Source of the DNA: Mangifera indica
Taxonomy: Eukaryota; Streptophyta; Magnoliopsida; Sapindales; Anacardiaceae
Length of the DNA stretch: 64,000 nt
NCBI RefSeq assembly: GCF_011075055.1
Contig: NC_058145.1
Span: 6,543,228-6,607,227 of the forward strand
Reading direction: 5' to 3'
How positions within the stretch are numbered: position 1 is the stretch's first letter; each line of letters opens with the position of its first letter. The position numbers were made by a program, and so were the translations under genes. The notes below the pieces were generated by a model. The model ran no database searches. It was not told the origin of the DNA and worked only from the letters and a program-made list of their open reading frames with translations. This document shows, one piece after another, positions 47,575-60,459 of this stretch.

Positions 47575-50486
47575 TGAATGTTCATTATAAACCAAATTAT
47601 CCTTGAGCTTTACATCCTCGATCCTCGATCGTCAATGCATAAGTTGGATCACTAATATACTTATGCAACGACACATGAAACACGTTATGAATGCAATCTA
47701 TACTTACTAGCAATGCAAGTTGGTAGGTAACCGTACCTACACACTCTAAAATCTCAAATAGTCTTACAAACATTGGAGCCAATTTACCTCTCCGACCAAT
47801 CACATGTGATGTGAACCTTGACAATAGGATGCAAGATCCAATATTCAAGAAGATATTTTCCTCAAGATTGAATTGGTTCCATTAACGTGAACCTTGATCT
47901 GAATCGATATGAAATTGAATGAACTTTAGTATCGTTAATGGTAAACTCCACAAGATGAATCTTGATAAGTTCAAAAGGTTGGTAATTCAACAGTAGGCAA
48001 AGCTATGCAAAACGTCGGCCAAAAGTTTTCATTCTTGATAAAAATTTAGTTTATATAATGCCAACTTAACCCTAAAGCTACCCATGACCCAATGGACTTC
48101 TAAATCTCCCAAACCTATTCCCTAATTAACTACCCAAAGTTCTAATTAAAATGTAATATGACAATTAGGCTCATTAAAGTCTAGCTTGGTCATAAGAAGG
48201 ATCAAAATTCATGAAAACCTGAAAATCCTAAATTAGGTAAAACAAAAACTACATAATACACACTAAATCGACTTTTATTTAGGCTTACAATTTGGGTGAA
48301 ACCGACAAAGTGATTTTTGATATAGAGCCCAAAACAAGCTTAGCGTTGATAGGTTACAGGGCCTGTAACTCCTCCCAGATAAAAAGTTATGGGCTTGGGC
48401 CTGAATCAGGTTGACTTCTTTGTTGGCTCCTTCAAGCATCCAGTTGTCTTTGAGTGAGTTGGTTTTAGTCTCTAAGCCTTCTACAAGGCCTACTAAAGCC
48501 TGTTGCACCTTCTTAGCTTTGTTCCTTGTAATTGGCCCAATCAAAATGTGTAATGGATCTCCTTAATGGCTTGATGCTCCCCCAATGCCTCTTTCAACAT
48601 GTATACAAGAGGAAACTTGATAAAGACTTTATCACCTGCCTTGAACTCCATGTTTTGTCTCCTTTAATTAGCATAACTCTTTTAGTGATCCTAGGCCTGT
48701 TTCATTGTTTCTATGCTCAGTCTAACATCCTCTATCATTTTTTGGGTCATTTTTTGTGTTAGAGCATTTCTTTTGCTTATCTCATCCCGATGAAGAGGTG
48801 ATTTGCACTTTCTCCCACAAAGTGCATAATAAGGAGCCATCCAAATAGTCACCTAATAACTATTATTATAAACAAATTTCATAAGTGGCAACACATCAAT
48901 CCAGCTCACTCCCTGATCCATATAACATGCCCTCAACAGTCCTTGATCACTCGATTTACCTCTTAGTCTACCCATCAATCTAAAAATGATAGACGGTACT
49001 AAATACTAGTCTTGAACCAAAAAACTTTTATAAACTCTACCAAAAAACCAAAACAAACTTTGTGTCTCTTTCCATACAATTGTCTTGGGCATCCCATAAA
49101 ATCTCATAACTTCTTTGACATACAATTGACCTAACTAATCTGTACTAGTCAAATCCTTAACAAGTTAAAAATGTGTTGACTTGGTCAAATGGTTCACAAT
49201 AACCTATAAAGCATTATATCCACCTCTAACCTCTAGTAATCTAACTATAAAGTCTATAGAGTCATGCTCCCATTTCCACTCATGAATACTCAGAAGATAC
49301 AACAAATTTGATCCTCTCTGATGTTTAGCTTTAACTTTTTGACACATTAAACTCTTGGTAACAAAATCAACCATATCATGTTTTATGCCATATCACTAAA
49401 ATGACCTCTTCAATACCTAATACATTTGTACATTCCTAAGGTGAGTAGTTTAAAGAGAACTATGAGCCTTTGAGAGGCTCTTACTCCTCAAACCATCAAT
49501 TGAACCTCAAAATCTTAACACATTATCAACCACACTAAAACCTATCTCGATGCCCTTAGTAACTTTCTGCCTTATCTATATGCACCATTTATCAACTATT
49601 TAAGCCATATGGATCTCATCTAGAAAAGTCAACTGAATTTACAAACAAGCCATCAAACAAGAAACCAACTTTATCTATTCCTTCACCAATTCCTGTTGTA
49701 ACTCCTTGTAAGCAATAATCTGAGATAATATCACTTTTCTACTCAAATCACCTATTATAATAATAGTTTTACCTAGATAGTATCTGATATCATAATCATA
49801 ATCTTTAACTAGTTTAAACACCTCTTCTATCTCATATTCAATTCCTTTTGGGTAAAAAAGTACTTTAACTCTTATGATCTGTGTAGATATTATAGTTAAC
49901 CCTGTATAAATAATGTCACTAGATTTTCAAAGCAAAAACAATCATGACTAACTTCAAATCATGAGTAGGGTACCAGGTCTCATAATCCTTTAGTGAATAA
50001 GAGGCATATGCAATCACTTTACCTCTCTACATCAAGACAACTCTCAAACCCTCGTGAGAAGCATCAATATACATGTCATATTCCTCACCTTTAGTTAACA
50101 TAGTTAGAATATAAGTTATGGTTAATCTCCTTTTTAATTCCTGGAAATTCTCCTAACAAAAATCAAACCATCTAAAGGGAACATTACTATAGGTTAACTC
50201 AGTTAACGGTCAAGATAACTTGGTAAAATCCTTCATAAACCATTTATAATGCCTAAATAATCGTAGAAAACTTTGTACCTCCTTAGCTATCTTAGGCCAC
50301 TACTACTCTAATACAACTTTAATCTTACTCGAGTCTACTGAGATACCATTAACTAAAATTATATGTCTGAGGAATGCCAACTGATCCAACTAGAACTTGC
50401 ACTTAGAGAATTTAGCATACAATTACCTATCCCATAAACTCTGTAACACAAACCTCAAGTTTTGCTTATGTTCCTCTCGAGTCCTG
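47575..50486 (-). mobile_element. Gypsy chromovirus G3, pol remnant with an insertion
   Basis: Minus-strand Ty3/gypsy pol. RT lies at about 50486-49900 ([35 protein letters not shown]). Integrase decays through 49200-48850, then MAPYYALCGRKCKSP at 48840 and a MEFKAGDKVF segment near 48640. The element's C-terminal IN part reappears at 47848-47597 (GRRGKLAPMFVRLFEILECV, HNVFHVSLHKYISDP). The 5' part is cut at 50486 by LTR D. No LTR of G3 is seen. Confidence 0.78.
47860..48575 (-). mobile_element. Insertion splitting the G3 integrase
   Basis: The integrase C-terminus of G3 is interrupted by about 0.7 kb. On the minus strand this starts with a GPITRNKAKKVQQALVGLVE segment, a type found near the 3' end of some gypsy polyproteins, and continues as non-coding sequence, possibly part of an LTR. 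I infer a fragment of another gypsy element; its ends are not defined. Confidence 0.45.
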
Positions 50487-51072
50487 TGTTAGTGCATGTC
50501 CTATAAACTATTCATATTATCAATTTCAGGGAATTTTATCTTTTTTGTGTATGTGTGTGTAATAATTCATTAATAAAAGCAAAAGTTATTTTGTTCATAT
50601 ACATAAATTACTTCATTTATTTGCATTAATGTAAAGTATGTATGTAGATAACCTGAATAATTCACTTAATCTATAAATTGAATTATCAAATTGTTCCCTA
50701 TAGACGTGATATAAGTTAGGCAATAATATCACATAGTAGGCATATTGAATACCTTCCTTGAATATCATAAGATGATATTAGTATAGGTGACAATGTTGGT
50801 CACGTCATTAGGACATTAGTGTTGATTAGATGTTGGTAAACACTTTTTCAAACATGACCAATAATGATAAGTTAGATGGTCATTAAATCGCTGTTAATGA
50901 CTTATCGTATGATTGTATTGTGTATGAAATAATCCTTTGACCTGAGACATCATGGTAGGATTTGATGCATATGCGGATGCAAATGACTCATATGGTGTAT
51001 AAATATGGGGCTAAGCATATTCCTTATGAAATGTTGTGTTAGTCATACATTGTTTACATACTGAGTCAAATG
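50487..51072 (+). repeat. LTR D, probable copia LTR
   Basis: Starts TGTTAGTGCATGTCCTATAA exactly where G3 sequence stops and continues until LTR C begins. The TG start and position suggest an LTR, but no partner copy is in the window. Confidence 0.45.
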
Positions 51073-52015
51073 TGTCAAGGTAGGTGCCTTAGAGCCAATC
51101 AAATTTGACATTTGTAGATGTAATTTTATATTAATCATGAATAAAAGAATTTATAGTGTTTATTGAATAAATTCTCTTAACACCATTGGTTGACTTGATC
51201 ATTTGACTTGAGGTCACCAAATTGCCTCGTGTAAGGATAGGTATGGTTTGATGCTATCTTACGTGCCACCATAATTGGGGTAACTATAAAAATAGTAATT
51301 AGCCATATCATGAGATACTTAGAGCCTATGATTGATTGATAAAGGATTTGTCACTCATGAGTATAGGAAAAGATATCTCACATGAGAATACTGAATAACA
51401 TTCATAACTGTTTAAATCTATGACCATATTGTGATGAGATTGTATTCTAATCCAAGTCAGTCATTGATGTGTATCAGTTTGTACAGAGGAATTACTTAGA
51501 TAGACACACTTCTGTCTCAGCCTCAAGAGATATTGGTTGACGAAAGGATTAAATTGCATGTAATTATATCATCTGAATGACCATAATTCTTTATTGAAGG
51601 CCAATATTAGTCAATGTCTAGATTCATCCTGAATTTAGACACTATCGATTTGATAGGGAGTTTATAAATCACATGCATTAAGAAGTTGAAATAAACACAA
51701 AGGAGTGAATTATTTGTTAACAATCTTGGTGTTCAAAATCAAGAGAGAGAAACTACGAATGGACTAGGTTTGCCTAATGGGTTAAGAAAACTTGGTTAGA
51801 CCATGCCTTAACAAGTGTTAGTCATGCATTTAGTCAGAAAGGTGTCGACCATGTAAATACATGATGTCGACTGACATATTGTAACAAAAACATATTAGCT
51901 GGCACACATATGTATGCTAATCGTGCAAGTTTGTACCCATGTTGGCCGACAAGCATTTGTATGCTAGTCATACAAGTCTTGGCCATGTCAGTTGACACAT
52001 ATATGTTGTTTTGAT
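51073..52015 (+). repeat. Copia-type LTR C, internally deleted
   Basis: Starts TGTCAAGGTAGGTGCCTTAGAGCC and matches LTR B, except for a deletion of about 0.4 kb after about 51165. It precedes copia coding sequence of the same strand and may be the 5' LTR of CP2, but the primer site and gag are missing. Confidence 0.65.
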
Positions 52016-52039
52016 ATGTAAGGACTACGACAAAGTAGA

Positions 52040-52612
52040 TTGCTTATCAAAGGAGAGGTTGACCTACGTGTTGGAAATAAAGCATTTGTTATTGCATTAA
52101 TCGTAGGGATTTATTATCTTAGGTTGCCCACTGTGCTAGTTTTAGAATTAAGAAATTGCTATTGTGTTTCTTCTATTTCTAAAAACTTAGTTTTTGTGTC
52201 TGTTTTAAACAAAAAGGGATATTTATTTTCAATACTTGGTGGTATTATAACTATCATCTTAAATAATATTCTTTATTGAATAGCTGAATTGCATAATGGT
52301 TTAAATATTATAAAATTAGATAATAAAATTCTAGATGTGTAAAATAACAAATAATTAAAACTAAATTATCTAAATACCATATATTTGTGGCATTACAGAT
52401 TACGCCACATATGATCGAAATGTATATCAAGACTTCTTGAACAAAAAATCTTGCAATCATTTAACTTCCAGTCATATGATGAATGCGAATTATGCCAATT
52501 GGGTAAGATGGCCAAAACACTCTTTATTGGGCACAATGAAAGGGTGACTAAACTATTAGGGATCATAGCAATATGTGTGGGCCTATAATAGTGTATGACA
52601 TATATGGGGAAG
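52040..52612 (+). pseudogene. CP2 protease tail and GAG-pre-integrase/integrase start
   Basis: 52040-52279 gives GEVDLRVGNKAFVIALIVGI, LPTVLVLELRNCYCVSSISK and VLNKKGYLFSI, the classic copia block after the protease. Then WHYRLRHI near 52385 (zinc-binding HHCC start) and ECELCQLGKMAKTLF near 52490 follow. It ends at the S3 target site GGAAG. Stops are present. Confidence 0.82.
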
Positions 52613-54890
52613 TGTAACACCTCTCCCTAGAAGTACTACCCACCGAAGGAGAAATGTTACGAATTAATATCCGGAGCGTCTATTTGTTTTCTTTTAAAAT
52701 ACTTTAAAATAAACATATCACTAAAAGCGTTTAGAAAATATTCCAAGAAAACTGAAATTCTGGAAGCGAACAAAAGATGTATTTACTCATATGAAAACTC
52801 ATCTGAAAGCATCTGAAAACAAGGAGTAATCAGATACGATTGTATAATCATCTCAAAAAGGTCAAAAGTCGATAAGAACATGCCACTGTATACATGTAAT
52901 ATAAACCAGAGATAAACTGCTCCAACCGAATCTATCTTCGCTGACCTGAACCTGCCTCGCAGCTACCTCGATAACCTGTACCTACAATCAGGAAAGAAAA
53001 GGAAGTGAGAGATAAGAACACTCAGTAAGGGGAAAGAATTAAGTAAACTATCTCCTTTCCTGTTCTAACTCACTCTTGGGACTCAACCTCACTCATAACC
53101 CCCATAAGAACTCGAGGAGATAATTTAGTTCATGTTTTACTATTTGGGTCATACTTTGTCCCATCTAGTATCTATTTGATACTTTCTAGAAGCTAACTAT
53201 ACGGATTTGACACTTTTTTAAACTCGAGCTCTCTTTCTTTCTCTCACTACACCATTTTTGAATCTGATTTGAGCTCTACTACGAGCATGCTCTATGCGAG
53301 CAGACCCTACTGTGGGTCTATGTCCTATTACAAATGTGTCCTACTACGGGCGGTGTAGTGGAAAATGCCCCCTCATAGTTCATAGCATGCATGCGTGTCT
53401 TATATCTTACTAATCTTGCTTCCATCTAAATCTATTCATAACTCACCAGACCATACTCTTGGGACGACCCTTGAATCTTGAGCCCCAAATTCCTTTTCTT
53501 GCTTTTTCTTTCTTTTCTTTTTCTCTCCTTTCTTTCCTTTCCTTTCCTTTCCTTTCTTTTCTTTCTTTTCCTTTCGAAAACTGTGAAATACTGTTCACAA
53601 CCTTGTTTATTTGACAGGGCAACCTTTGTTTTCATACAATTTCATAGTCCAAACGGTTTCTAATTCATATAAGATATATATCGTTGAAAAGAGGATTCAA
53701 AGAGCTTTCCAAAAAGCTATAATAGCACTCACAACTCATTAGATAAGATAGTGAAAAAGTGAGATGAATTCAGTGGCAAAAACTGTCTCCTCTGTTTATT
53801 TGATAAAGCAATCCTTGTGGTTCATACAATATTTAATAGTCCAAATGATCCCCAATTAATACAAACTATATACCCCTGAAAAGCGTATTCAAAGAGCTTT
53901 CCAACAAGATATAATTGAACTCATAACTCATTAGATAAGATAGTCAAAATGTGAGATGAAATCAGTGAAAAAACTGTCTCCTCTGTTTATTTGATAAAAC
54001 AGTCCTTATAGTTTATACAATATTTATCAGTCCAAATGATTTATAATTCAACAAGCTATATATCATTGAAAAGTGGATTCAAAGAGCTTTCCAACAAGCT
54101 ATAATAGCACCTATGATTCATAAGATAAGATAGCCAAAATATGGGACAAACTTAGTGGTAAAACTGTAAATATTGTCTAATTCTCTGCCTTCAACAAAAT
54201 CACACACATAGACACCCCAAATGGCAAAACAATATTTATCAACTTCAAAATCATCATTTATAATATAGATCCAAGGAACCAAAAGCCTAAAACATGCAAC
54301 ATATCAAGGATGATACCCCTTACCTTGTTTTAAGCCAATTCTTGCAAGTTTGCTTCCTCCTCTTTATCTTGCTTCCTTTATCACCAAAACCACCTTAAAT
54401 CAACACCAAAACACACTAACATATTCATATAACATGCATCCAATATATATATATATATAAACATAGGTAAAGGGAAAAAGAAGAGATCTTTTGGTTACCA
54501 AGGCTTCTAAAGTGCTTCTTTTTCTTTTTCTTACTTATTTATCTTTCAAAACCCTTCCAAATCACTCACTTTTCTTCAAAAACTCAACAAGGAAAGGAAG
54601 AAGACTGCCTTCTTCTAGAAGAGACAAGAAAATGATGGAAAAAATGGTAAAAGTTGCTTTTTTTGACTTTCTCTCTATATTTATATAATCCTTATCTCAT
54701 TTTCATTTTCTTTTTTCTTTTCTTTCTTTTTTTTAATTTCTTTATGTATATCTATATATTTATATAGATATATACATAAAAACACACACACATATGCATG
54801 TGAACATATATATTTAAAACTAGAAATATCTCAAAATAGGGTCAAAAGACATAAGTACCCCTGAAACACACCTAAGGGTATTATAGGAAG
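52608..54890 (-). mobile_element. Gypsy-type solo LTR S3 (52613-54885) with 5-bp TSD
   Basis: TGTAACACCTCTCCC at the left and GGGTATTATA at the right are flanked by identical GGAAG (52608-52612 and 54886-54890). Length is 2273 bp. The copia integrase frame resumes directly after it (YFITFTDDFSRYD). It resembles the G1/G2 LTR start but is diverged inside. It contains a (TTTCC)n pyrimidine tract (53500-53575), three ~190-bp tandem repeats (53600-54175) and AT microsatellites. The frames at 53432-53663 and 54491-54688 are low-complexity. Confidence 0.9.
53600..54175. repeat. Three ~190-bp tandem repeats inside solo LTR S3
   Basis: Each unit has TTTATTTGA(C/T)A(A/G) ... TCATACAAT ... GATTCAAAGAGCTTTCCAA ... 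TAGATAAGATAG. Starts at TCTGTTTATT are 53791 and 53982, giving a 191-bp period; an earlier unit begins near 53600. Confidence 0.85.
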
Positions 54891-55448
54891 TCTACTTCAT
54901 CACATTTACTGATGACTTTAGTAGATATGACTATTTGTTTTTTTTATGAAACATAAGTCTGAATACTTTGATAAGTTTAAAGAATTCAAGAACGAAATAG
55001 AAAAGCAACTTGAGAAACAAATTAAAGTCCTCCGAAGTAATAAAAAAGTGAATACCTAAGTGTCAAATTCAGACAATATTTGAAAAAAAAATAGGATAGT
55101 ATATTAATTCACTCTTTTTGGTACTCTATAGCATAATGGTGTATCTGAACAGAGGAATAAGACCTTGATAGAAATAGTCTAGTCCATGATAAGTTTTACC
55201 GATCTATCCATGTCTTTCCAGGGTCATGCCTTAGAAATTGCTACCTATACATTGAACCTTATGCTATCTAAATTTGTAGATAAAACTCTATATGAGTTGT
55301 AGATTAGTTAAAGATTATGATTTGGGGTTGTAAAACTTATGTCAAGAAATTAATTTTGAACAAGTTGAGCACTAAGTCTAAAAAGCGTATCTTTGTGACG
55401 TACAAGCACTTCTCTCTATTTGAAATATGTACCTCGAGAAACATGACC
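54891..55448 (+). pseudogene. CP2 integrase core remnant
   Basis: From FITFTDDFSRYD the copia integrase core continues in broken frames, including an HNGV-like segment near 55140, NRGIRP/ERRN-like sequence and an EICTSRNMT stretch that matches the KVFVSRNA end, up to the start of S4 at 55449. Confidence 0.7.
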
Positions 55449-57681
55449 TGTTAGAGTTCTATAATATGTTATCATAGTTATTAAGCGTAATACATTGAAA
55501 ATAGACCACAATCCTAAAAGTGTATTATACAATCTAAAACGATGATTAAGACATTATCTAAATAACATGTATGAAACCATCTAAACGCAAATATGTTTTT
55601 ATACATCCAATGCAAAAAAAACCTCTATCAAATCCAAATGCATCAATACATGGAAAATAATTCATATGAATGCAATGAATAATTCATAAATAAAGACATT
55701 TAAGCTTCTGCCTTCATACGTTGTATTGAGCTGTATCACTAGTCTCCCCACTGCCACCCTACTACTTCAGAACCCTACCTGTAAAATCACATAACAAACA
55801 CATAAGTGAATTTACACTCAATAAGTAGCAAAATTAATATATGAAGTAAGGTTATTTCCTTCATATAGAAATCCAAAGATGTTCTCCCAATATCCCAAAT
55901 ATCCATCTGGATTATCTCAGGGCCTAACACCTTTACGCATGTAATAAGGTGTCATCCTAAATGAATAAACCTTACGATATACGTTGATGTCCCAAACGTC
56001 ATATGAAAGCCTATGACATCTTGAATGTCATTCTTATATGCAATTCATACACATGTTGGTTGGAATTGGGCTGTTGAGATAATATTACTGATATGGTAGG
56101 ACTTTGAGCCTCTCCTATCTTTATACACACATCCTAAATGCTATAATGCCTATCGTTAGTGCGAAATCACATAGATTTACCAACTCTGTTACTTTCATTG
56201 CCACTCTACACATAGTTTGATGGCTTGAAGCATTATTGTGCATTGTATCCAAATTTTTGATCTAGACATGATCTGATTGGGGTACATGTCTTTGTCTACA
56301 TAGTCGACCACACCTTTATTGATTTTCATCACCAATAACTCACATTAGGGTATTCTTGTTGGCCTTCTTCTATTCTCTTATAGAGGTAAATTTGTCATTT
56401 CTCTAATCCATTTATTCAGAGCAAGACTTTATATATTCTTCATCAATTCTAAGTGTTTTCATTTCCAAGTTTCCTTTCCCAATTTACAGGTCATGTGTCT
56501 TATGCACAAAAGAGTGTATCCTTGGCATAGGGTACGTGGTCGTGTGTCTTATACTATACAGGCGTGTGTCTATTTCTAATTCTACAGTTCTATATATTCA
56601 CTTTACACGATTATAATTTCCTTGAAGACATACGGATGTATCTCATAATTTCCAGAATTCCAAACCTAGTTTTCTTGCACTTTTCAAGCTTTCATATACA
56701 AATAAAACAACTCTAATAAAACATGTTTAAACAACTTTACCATATAGTCCTATTCCACACATTACCTATGAATTAATAATTTAAACATCACTAACATGAC
56801 ATAACACATAACCTAAATTCATATCCTATTTTGCACTACCTTTCAAAAGTGCATTCCATCACATACAAATATAGGCAAAATTCTAACCTTCTATCAACCC
56901 CAACAGATCATTAAAACAATTTAAACAACCCACTACCCATAGATAAAGAGAATCAACACTTAATCAAGATCAAACAATTTTATACAATAAATTGAACAAT
57001 AAATATGCAAAAACTCAATCAATCCCTACATTAGTTATCATTATACACATATAACTATCCTAAGCAGTCAAACCTCATATGCACATTAAATTTAGAAGCA
57101 TCAGAAACAATTTAATAGATAAAATCACTCGAAATCGTGCTACTTACATTGGTACAATGATGATAATAGTTTCTTGTGGCTTGAAACGATTTCAAATGCT
57201 TCTCTCTTAGCAAGACGTGATTCTAGCACTCTTCAATCTTTCATTCTCTCCTGTTTGGCTGAAAGTATTTTAGAGAAAAAGTGAGTGTTGTAAGTTCTGT
57301 AATCATTTTTATTTTTAGATTAAACAAATGTACACTAGCATGTATGTTGAATACGCTAGCGTGTACACTAGTTATAAAAAACACTAAAACCATATCGCAT
57401 GATTCCTATAAAACATATCCTTATCTTAGAATTCAAAATTCGCTGACTAGATACAACTGTGTACCCTACTAACATGGGCGTGCATCTTAGCCAATTTTGA
57501 CCAAATCATATGATATGCAAAAAGACAATTTTGCCTTCTCTGTCACATCATGCATGAGTGTATAGCTTCTCATACATAGCTGCACATGCCACAAATCACA
57601 TAATAGTTTCTCAAGCACAATCTCACAAAAGAAATTACTAAAAAGACCAAAATAACCTCAAACATACTTATGAATGTTACA
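55449..57681 (-). mobile_element. Gypsy-type solo LTR S4
   Basis: On the plus strand it starts near TGTTAGAGTTCT and ends TGAATGTTACA at 57681. AAAATAGACC lies about 49 bp inside, as it does 44 bp inside S1, and other blocks match S1 and the G4 LTR. It splits the CP2 integrase-RT linker. I could not read a target duplication, and the start may be off by about 20 bp. It holds ACACG/CGTGT motifs at 56490-56590 and 57340-57570. Confidence 0.65.
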
Positions 57682-57932
57682 AATACTACTTTTACCACCT
57701 AGAAAAGTAAAACGTAATTGTTACAAATACTACTTTTACCACTTACAAATACTACTTTTACCACCTCAGACATATTCCTTGAGAAGGAATTTATTCTTAG
57801 CAGAACTAGGAAGACGGTGGAACTCGTTGAAGTTCTTGAACCATAAGATATCAAAGATGTTAGACAAGATGATGTACCATCATAGATGGTTAACCATGAT
57901 GAGAAAGTTCTTCCACTTTAGTTGGAACAACC
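57682..57932 (+). pseudogene. CP2 linker fragment with a short tandem repeat
   Basis: AATACTACTTTTACCAC is repeated three times between 57682 and 57765. The translation then gives DIFLEKEFILSRTRKTVELV, the typical FLEKEF block after copia integrase, and stops where the G4 LTR begins. Confidence 0.72.
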
Positions 57933-59040
57933 TATAGCACCTACAAGTAAGCTTAAGGGTATTTTGATCATTTTTTTAGTGTTTAAGTGTAGTGATTAAT
58001 GAATTCAAGGGTACATGCTCATGTATGAAGACATATATGGTCATGTATGGTTAGCAAAAGTCAATAAATATACCAGATTATGATCGTGGTGAAATAGGAA
58101 GTTGCCTTAGTTGTGTAACTAGACACATGACCTTGTATGGTCCATATACGCCTGTGTATCACATCTTAGAGATAAAACTAAAACACAATCAACCCTAATT
58201 TTCTCATATTCACTTTGTTTCTTGATCGCTCAAAAGTGAAATAGGAGCCTATGGTTTATGCAATAAGGTTAGATACCATGAGATACATTATGCACTTAGT
58301 GCCAAGGCGCATAGCCACCCAGTTCAGTTCAGGTATGCATGGTAAGGATGTGGCTTTTAGATATTTCTTACGTGATCAGTGAGATACACCATATATATAC
58401 GCGAGGTAGAGGTTATCTTCGAATAGTTTGTCAGTAATTTTGATTAGCTTATTAAAGATTTTCTTGTGTAATTAGGTTGTCCCAGTTAGATAGCCTAATA
58501 AGTTGTTTGGCATATGTGTGAGCCACTATAATAACTTTCACCATGGTATCAAATTTGTTAATTTCAGCTTGTAGTGTGACAATAGTTTGCTTATAAATGG
58601 AATATGAGTTTTACCACTAGATAGTTTAATAGCCATAAATGTCGAAAGGTCTCCACTCATTGAGTTTTACTCACATGTTTCCTTTGTATTTTTTGTTGGT
58701 AGAGGTGGGTAGTAGGGCAAATCAGGATTTAGTGGTCTAATTAGCAGTTACACGGAACAAGGGGTGTTATTCAGTTTGTCAGCCATATGACATTATTACT
58801 ATTATTATTATTTCTTTTAGGCACATGGGTTTACTCAAGATTTTTATGGTTATTTTATAATAGAGATTTCAGATATTTGCTAATTTCTAAGTTTGATGTT
58901 AAAGTAGTGATTTTTATTACATCATATTTTTACATGTTTTATAATGACGATTGTGAATTAAAGTTTTTCAATAATTTAGTTGTGCATGTCTCTTTTGGTA
59001 TATTCCTATCAAGGGTAGGTATCTAAAGAGGAGTGTTATA
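57933..59040 (+). repeat. 5' LTR of G4
   Basis: Begins TATAGCACCTACAAGTAAGC (3' LTR copy: TGTAGTAGCCATAAGTAAGC) and ends GAGTGTTATA. It is 1108 bp long. Relative to S1 it lacks about 1 kb after GAGCCTATGG near 58253. Confidence 0.85.
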
Positions 59041-59044
59041 TTTA

Positions 59045-59056
59045 TGGTATTAGAGT
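59045..59056 (+). other. Primer binding site of G4
   Basis: TGGTATTAGAGT, two changes from the initiator-tRNA-Met site, four bases after the LTR. Confidence 0.8.
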
Positions 59057-59279
59057 ATGATCTTGGTACCCAAAAAGGTGAAAACTTTTATGTGTTTGAA
59101 AAATGCATAGAGTTAAGTAAGAATGTAGCCCCTTATGTAACGTTGACTGTCCCCGCATACCAACTGTTGTAAGTATAATATTCCTACTTTTAGATATGCC
59201 TAAAAGTTGTTGTGATTTCAAGATAAAGAGATCCAAGAGATTAATGTAACATGCCCCAAAGGTTCCTAAACAGAAAAAA

Positions 59280-60420
59280 GGCCAAGTTGAGGCTCAAAAG
59301 TAGGCATCCAATATGCTAGTTGTGTCTTTCATTGATGGTACTGTTATTCGCCAGATTGTGGAAGAGGTTTTAAGGTCGAACAAAAAGGTGTTACTAGTAT
59401 AGGGTATCGAACCCAAGCCTCACCGAGTTGCAGTCAAATACAAAGGTACCCTTCCAGTAGAGTAAAAAAAGTGTAGAAGCAACTTGAGTTAAGATTGAAG
59501 GTATTAGCAGAGGATAGACACATCTTATTTATAACTTGTCTAGTTATTATCAACCCTTAGATTTAAGAGGTAGTGCAATGTCAGGGGGATTAACTATTAA
59601 AAAATAGCTAGAGGCAGTGAAGAATGTCATAAGGATTTACTCGATGATAGATAGTAATGAGATCTAGTATGGTAGTCTCTTATTGAAAGATGATGCTAAG
59701 GTTTGGTGATAGACACTGTATGAGACCTATCGAGTTTCAGAGATGTCATAGAAAGATTTTAGATAGGCTTTTGAGTCAAAGTATATATCAGTTGATGTCA
59801 TGTATGTAAAGGCTCAGGAGTTCCTCCATATAAGGCAAAGAAACATATCGATTAGAAAGTTCTAAACTAAGTTGAACTTATGGACCAAGTATGCTTCTGG
59901 CATAGCTAGTTTAGAGAAAAGTAAGTTGGATGTGTTCATGGGAGGGCTAAGGCCAAATATAGCCAAAGATGTGATGATGAGACATGATCATCCTAAAACT
60001 TTTTAGAGGCCTTTGGTTGAGCCCTAAAATCTAAAGCCATGAGATAGTGCATAACTAAGGATAAAAAGGTATTAGAAGAACCTACACCACTAGCATAGGT
60101 ATAAAGGTAGGGTCAACTGACTATTAGTGGCAATCGAAAATGAGGCAGCAAAGATGGTCTTGACAAAGATAACAAAACAAGAAGCCCTTTTAGCCTAAGA
60201 ATAAAAAAAAATTAGAGGGGTAAGAAATAGAGAAAAGAGTAGCGGCCTAGACATGATGATTCCCTTTTATGTCATAAATATGGCAAGAGGCACACCAGTG
60301 AATGTTTGGTCGGGCAGAAGGTGTACTACAAATGTAAGTAGCCAGGACACTTTGTTAGATAGTGTATAGCCCTAATAACGGTGCTATCCCTATAAGAGCA
60401 AATAGTTAGGGGATAATAGG
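59280..60420 (+). pseudogene. G4 gag with zinc knuckle
   Basis: The translation shows DDAKVW (near 59690), a KYISVDVMYVKAQEF segment, SKLDVFMGGLRPNIAKDV and a zinc-knuckle region near 60270-60365 (CHKYGKRHTSEC ... YKCK*PGHFVR*C). Stops interrupt it. Confidence 0.78.
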
Positions 60421-60459
60421 CTAATTTGTAGCTACTCAAACATAATAGATGATAGCCCT

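Larger units (their letters stand above)
52016..57932 (+). mobile_element. Copia element CP2, pol remnant split by S3, S4 and G4
   Basis: Pieces are 52016-52612, 54886-55448 and 57682-57932. Together they run from the protease/GAG-pre-integrase region through integrase into the integrase-RT linker. The remainder would lie beyond gypsy G4, outside the window. Each break coincides with an LTR boundary. Confidence 0.8.

Noticed and set aside
53432..53663. Lys/Arg-rich and Phe/Leu-rich frames on opposite strands
   Set aside because: Produced by the (TTTCC)n tract in solo LTR S3.
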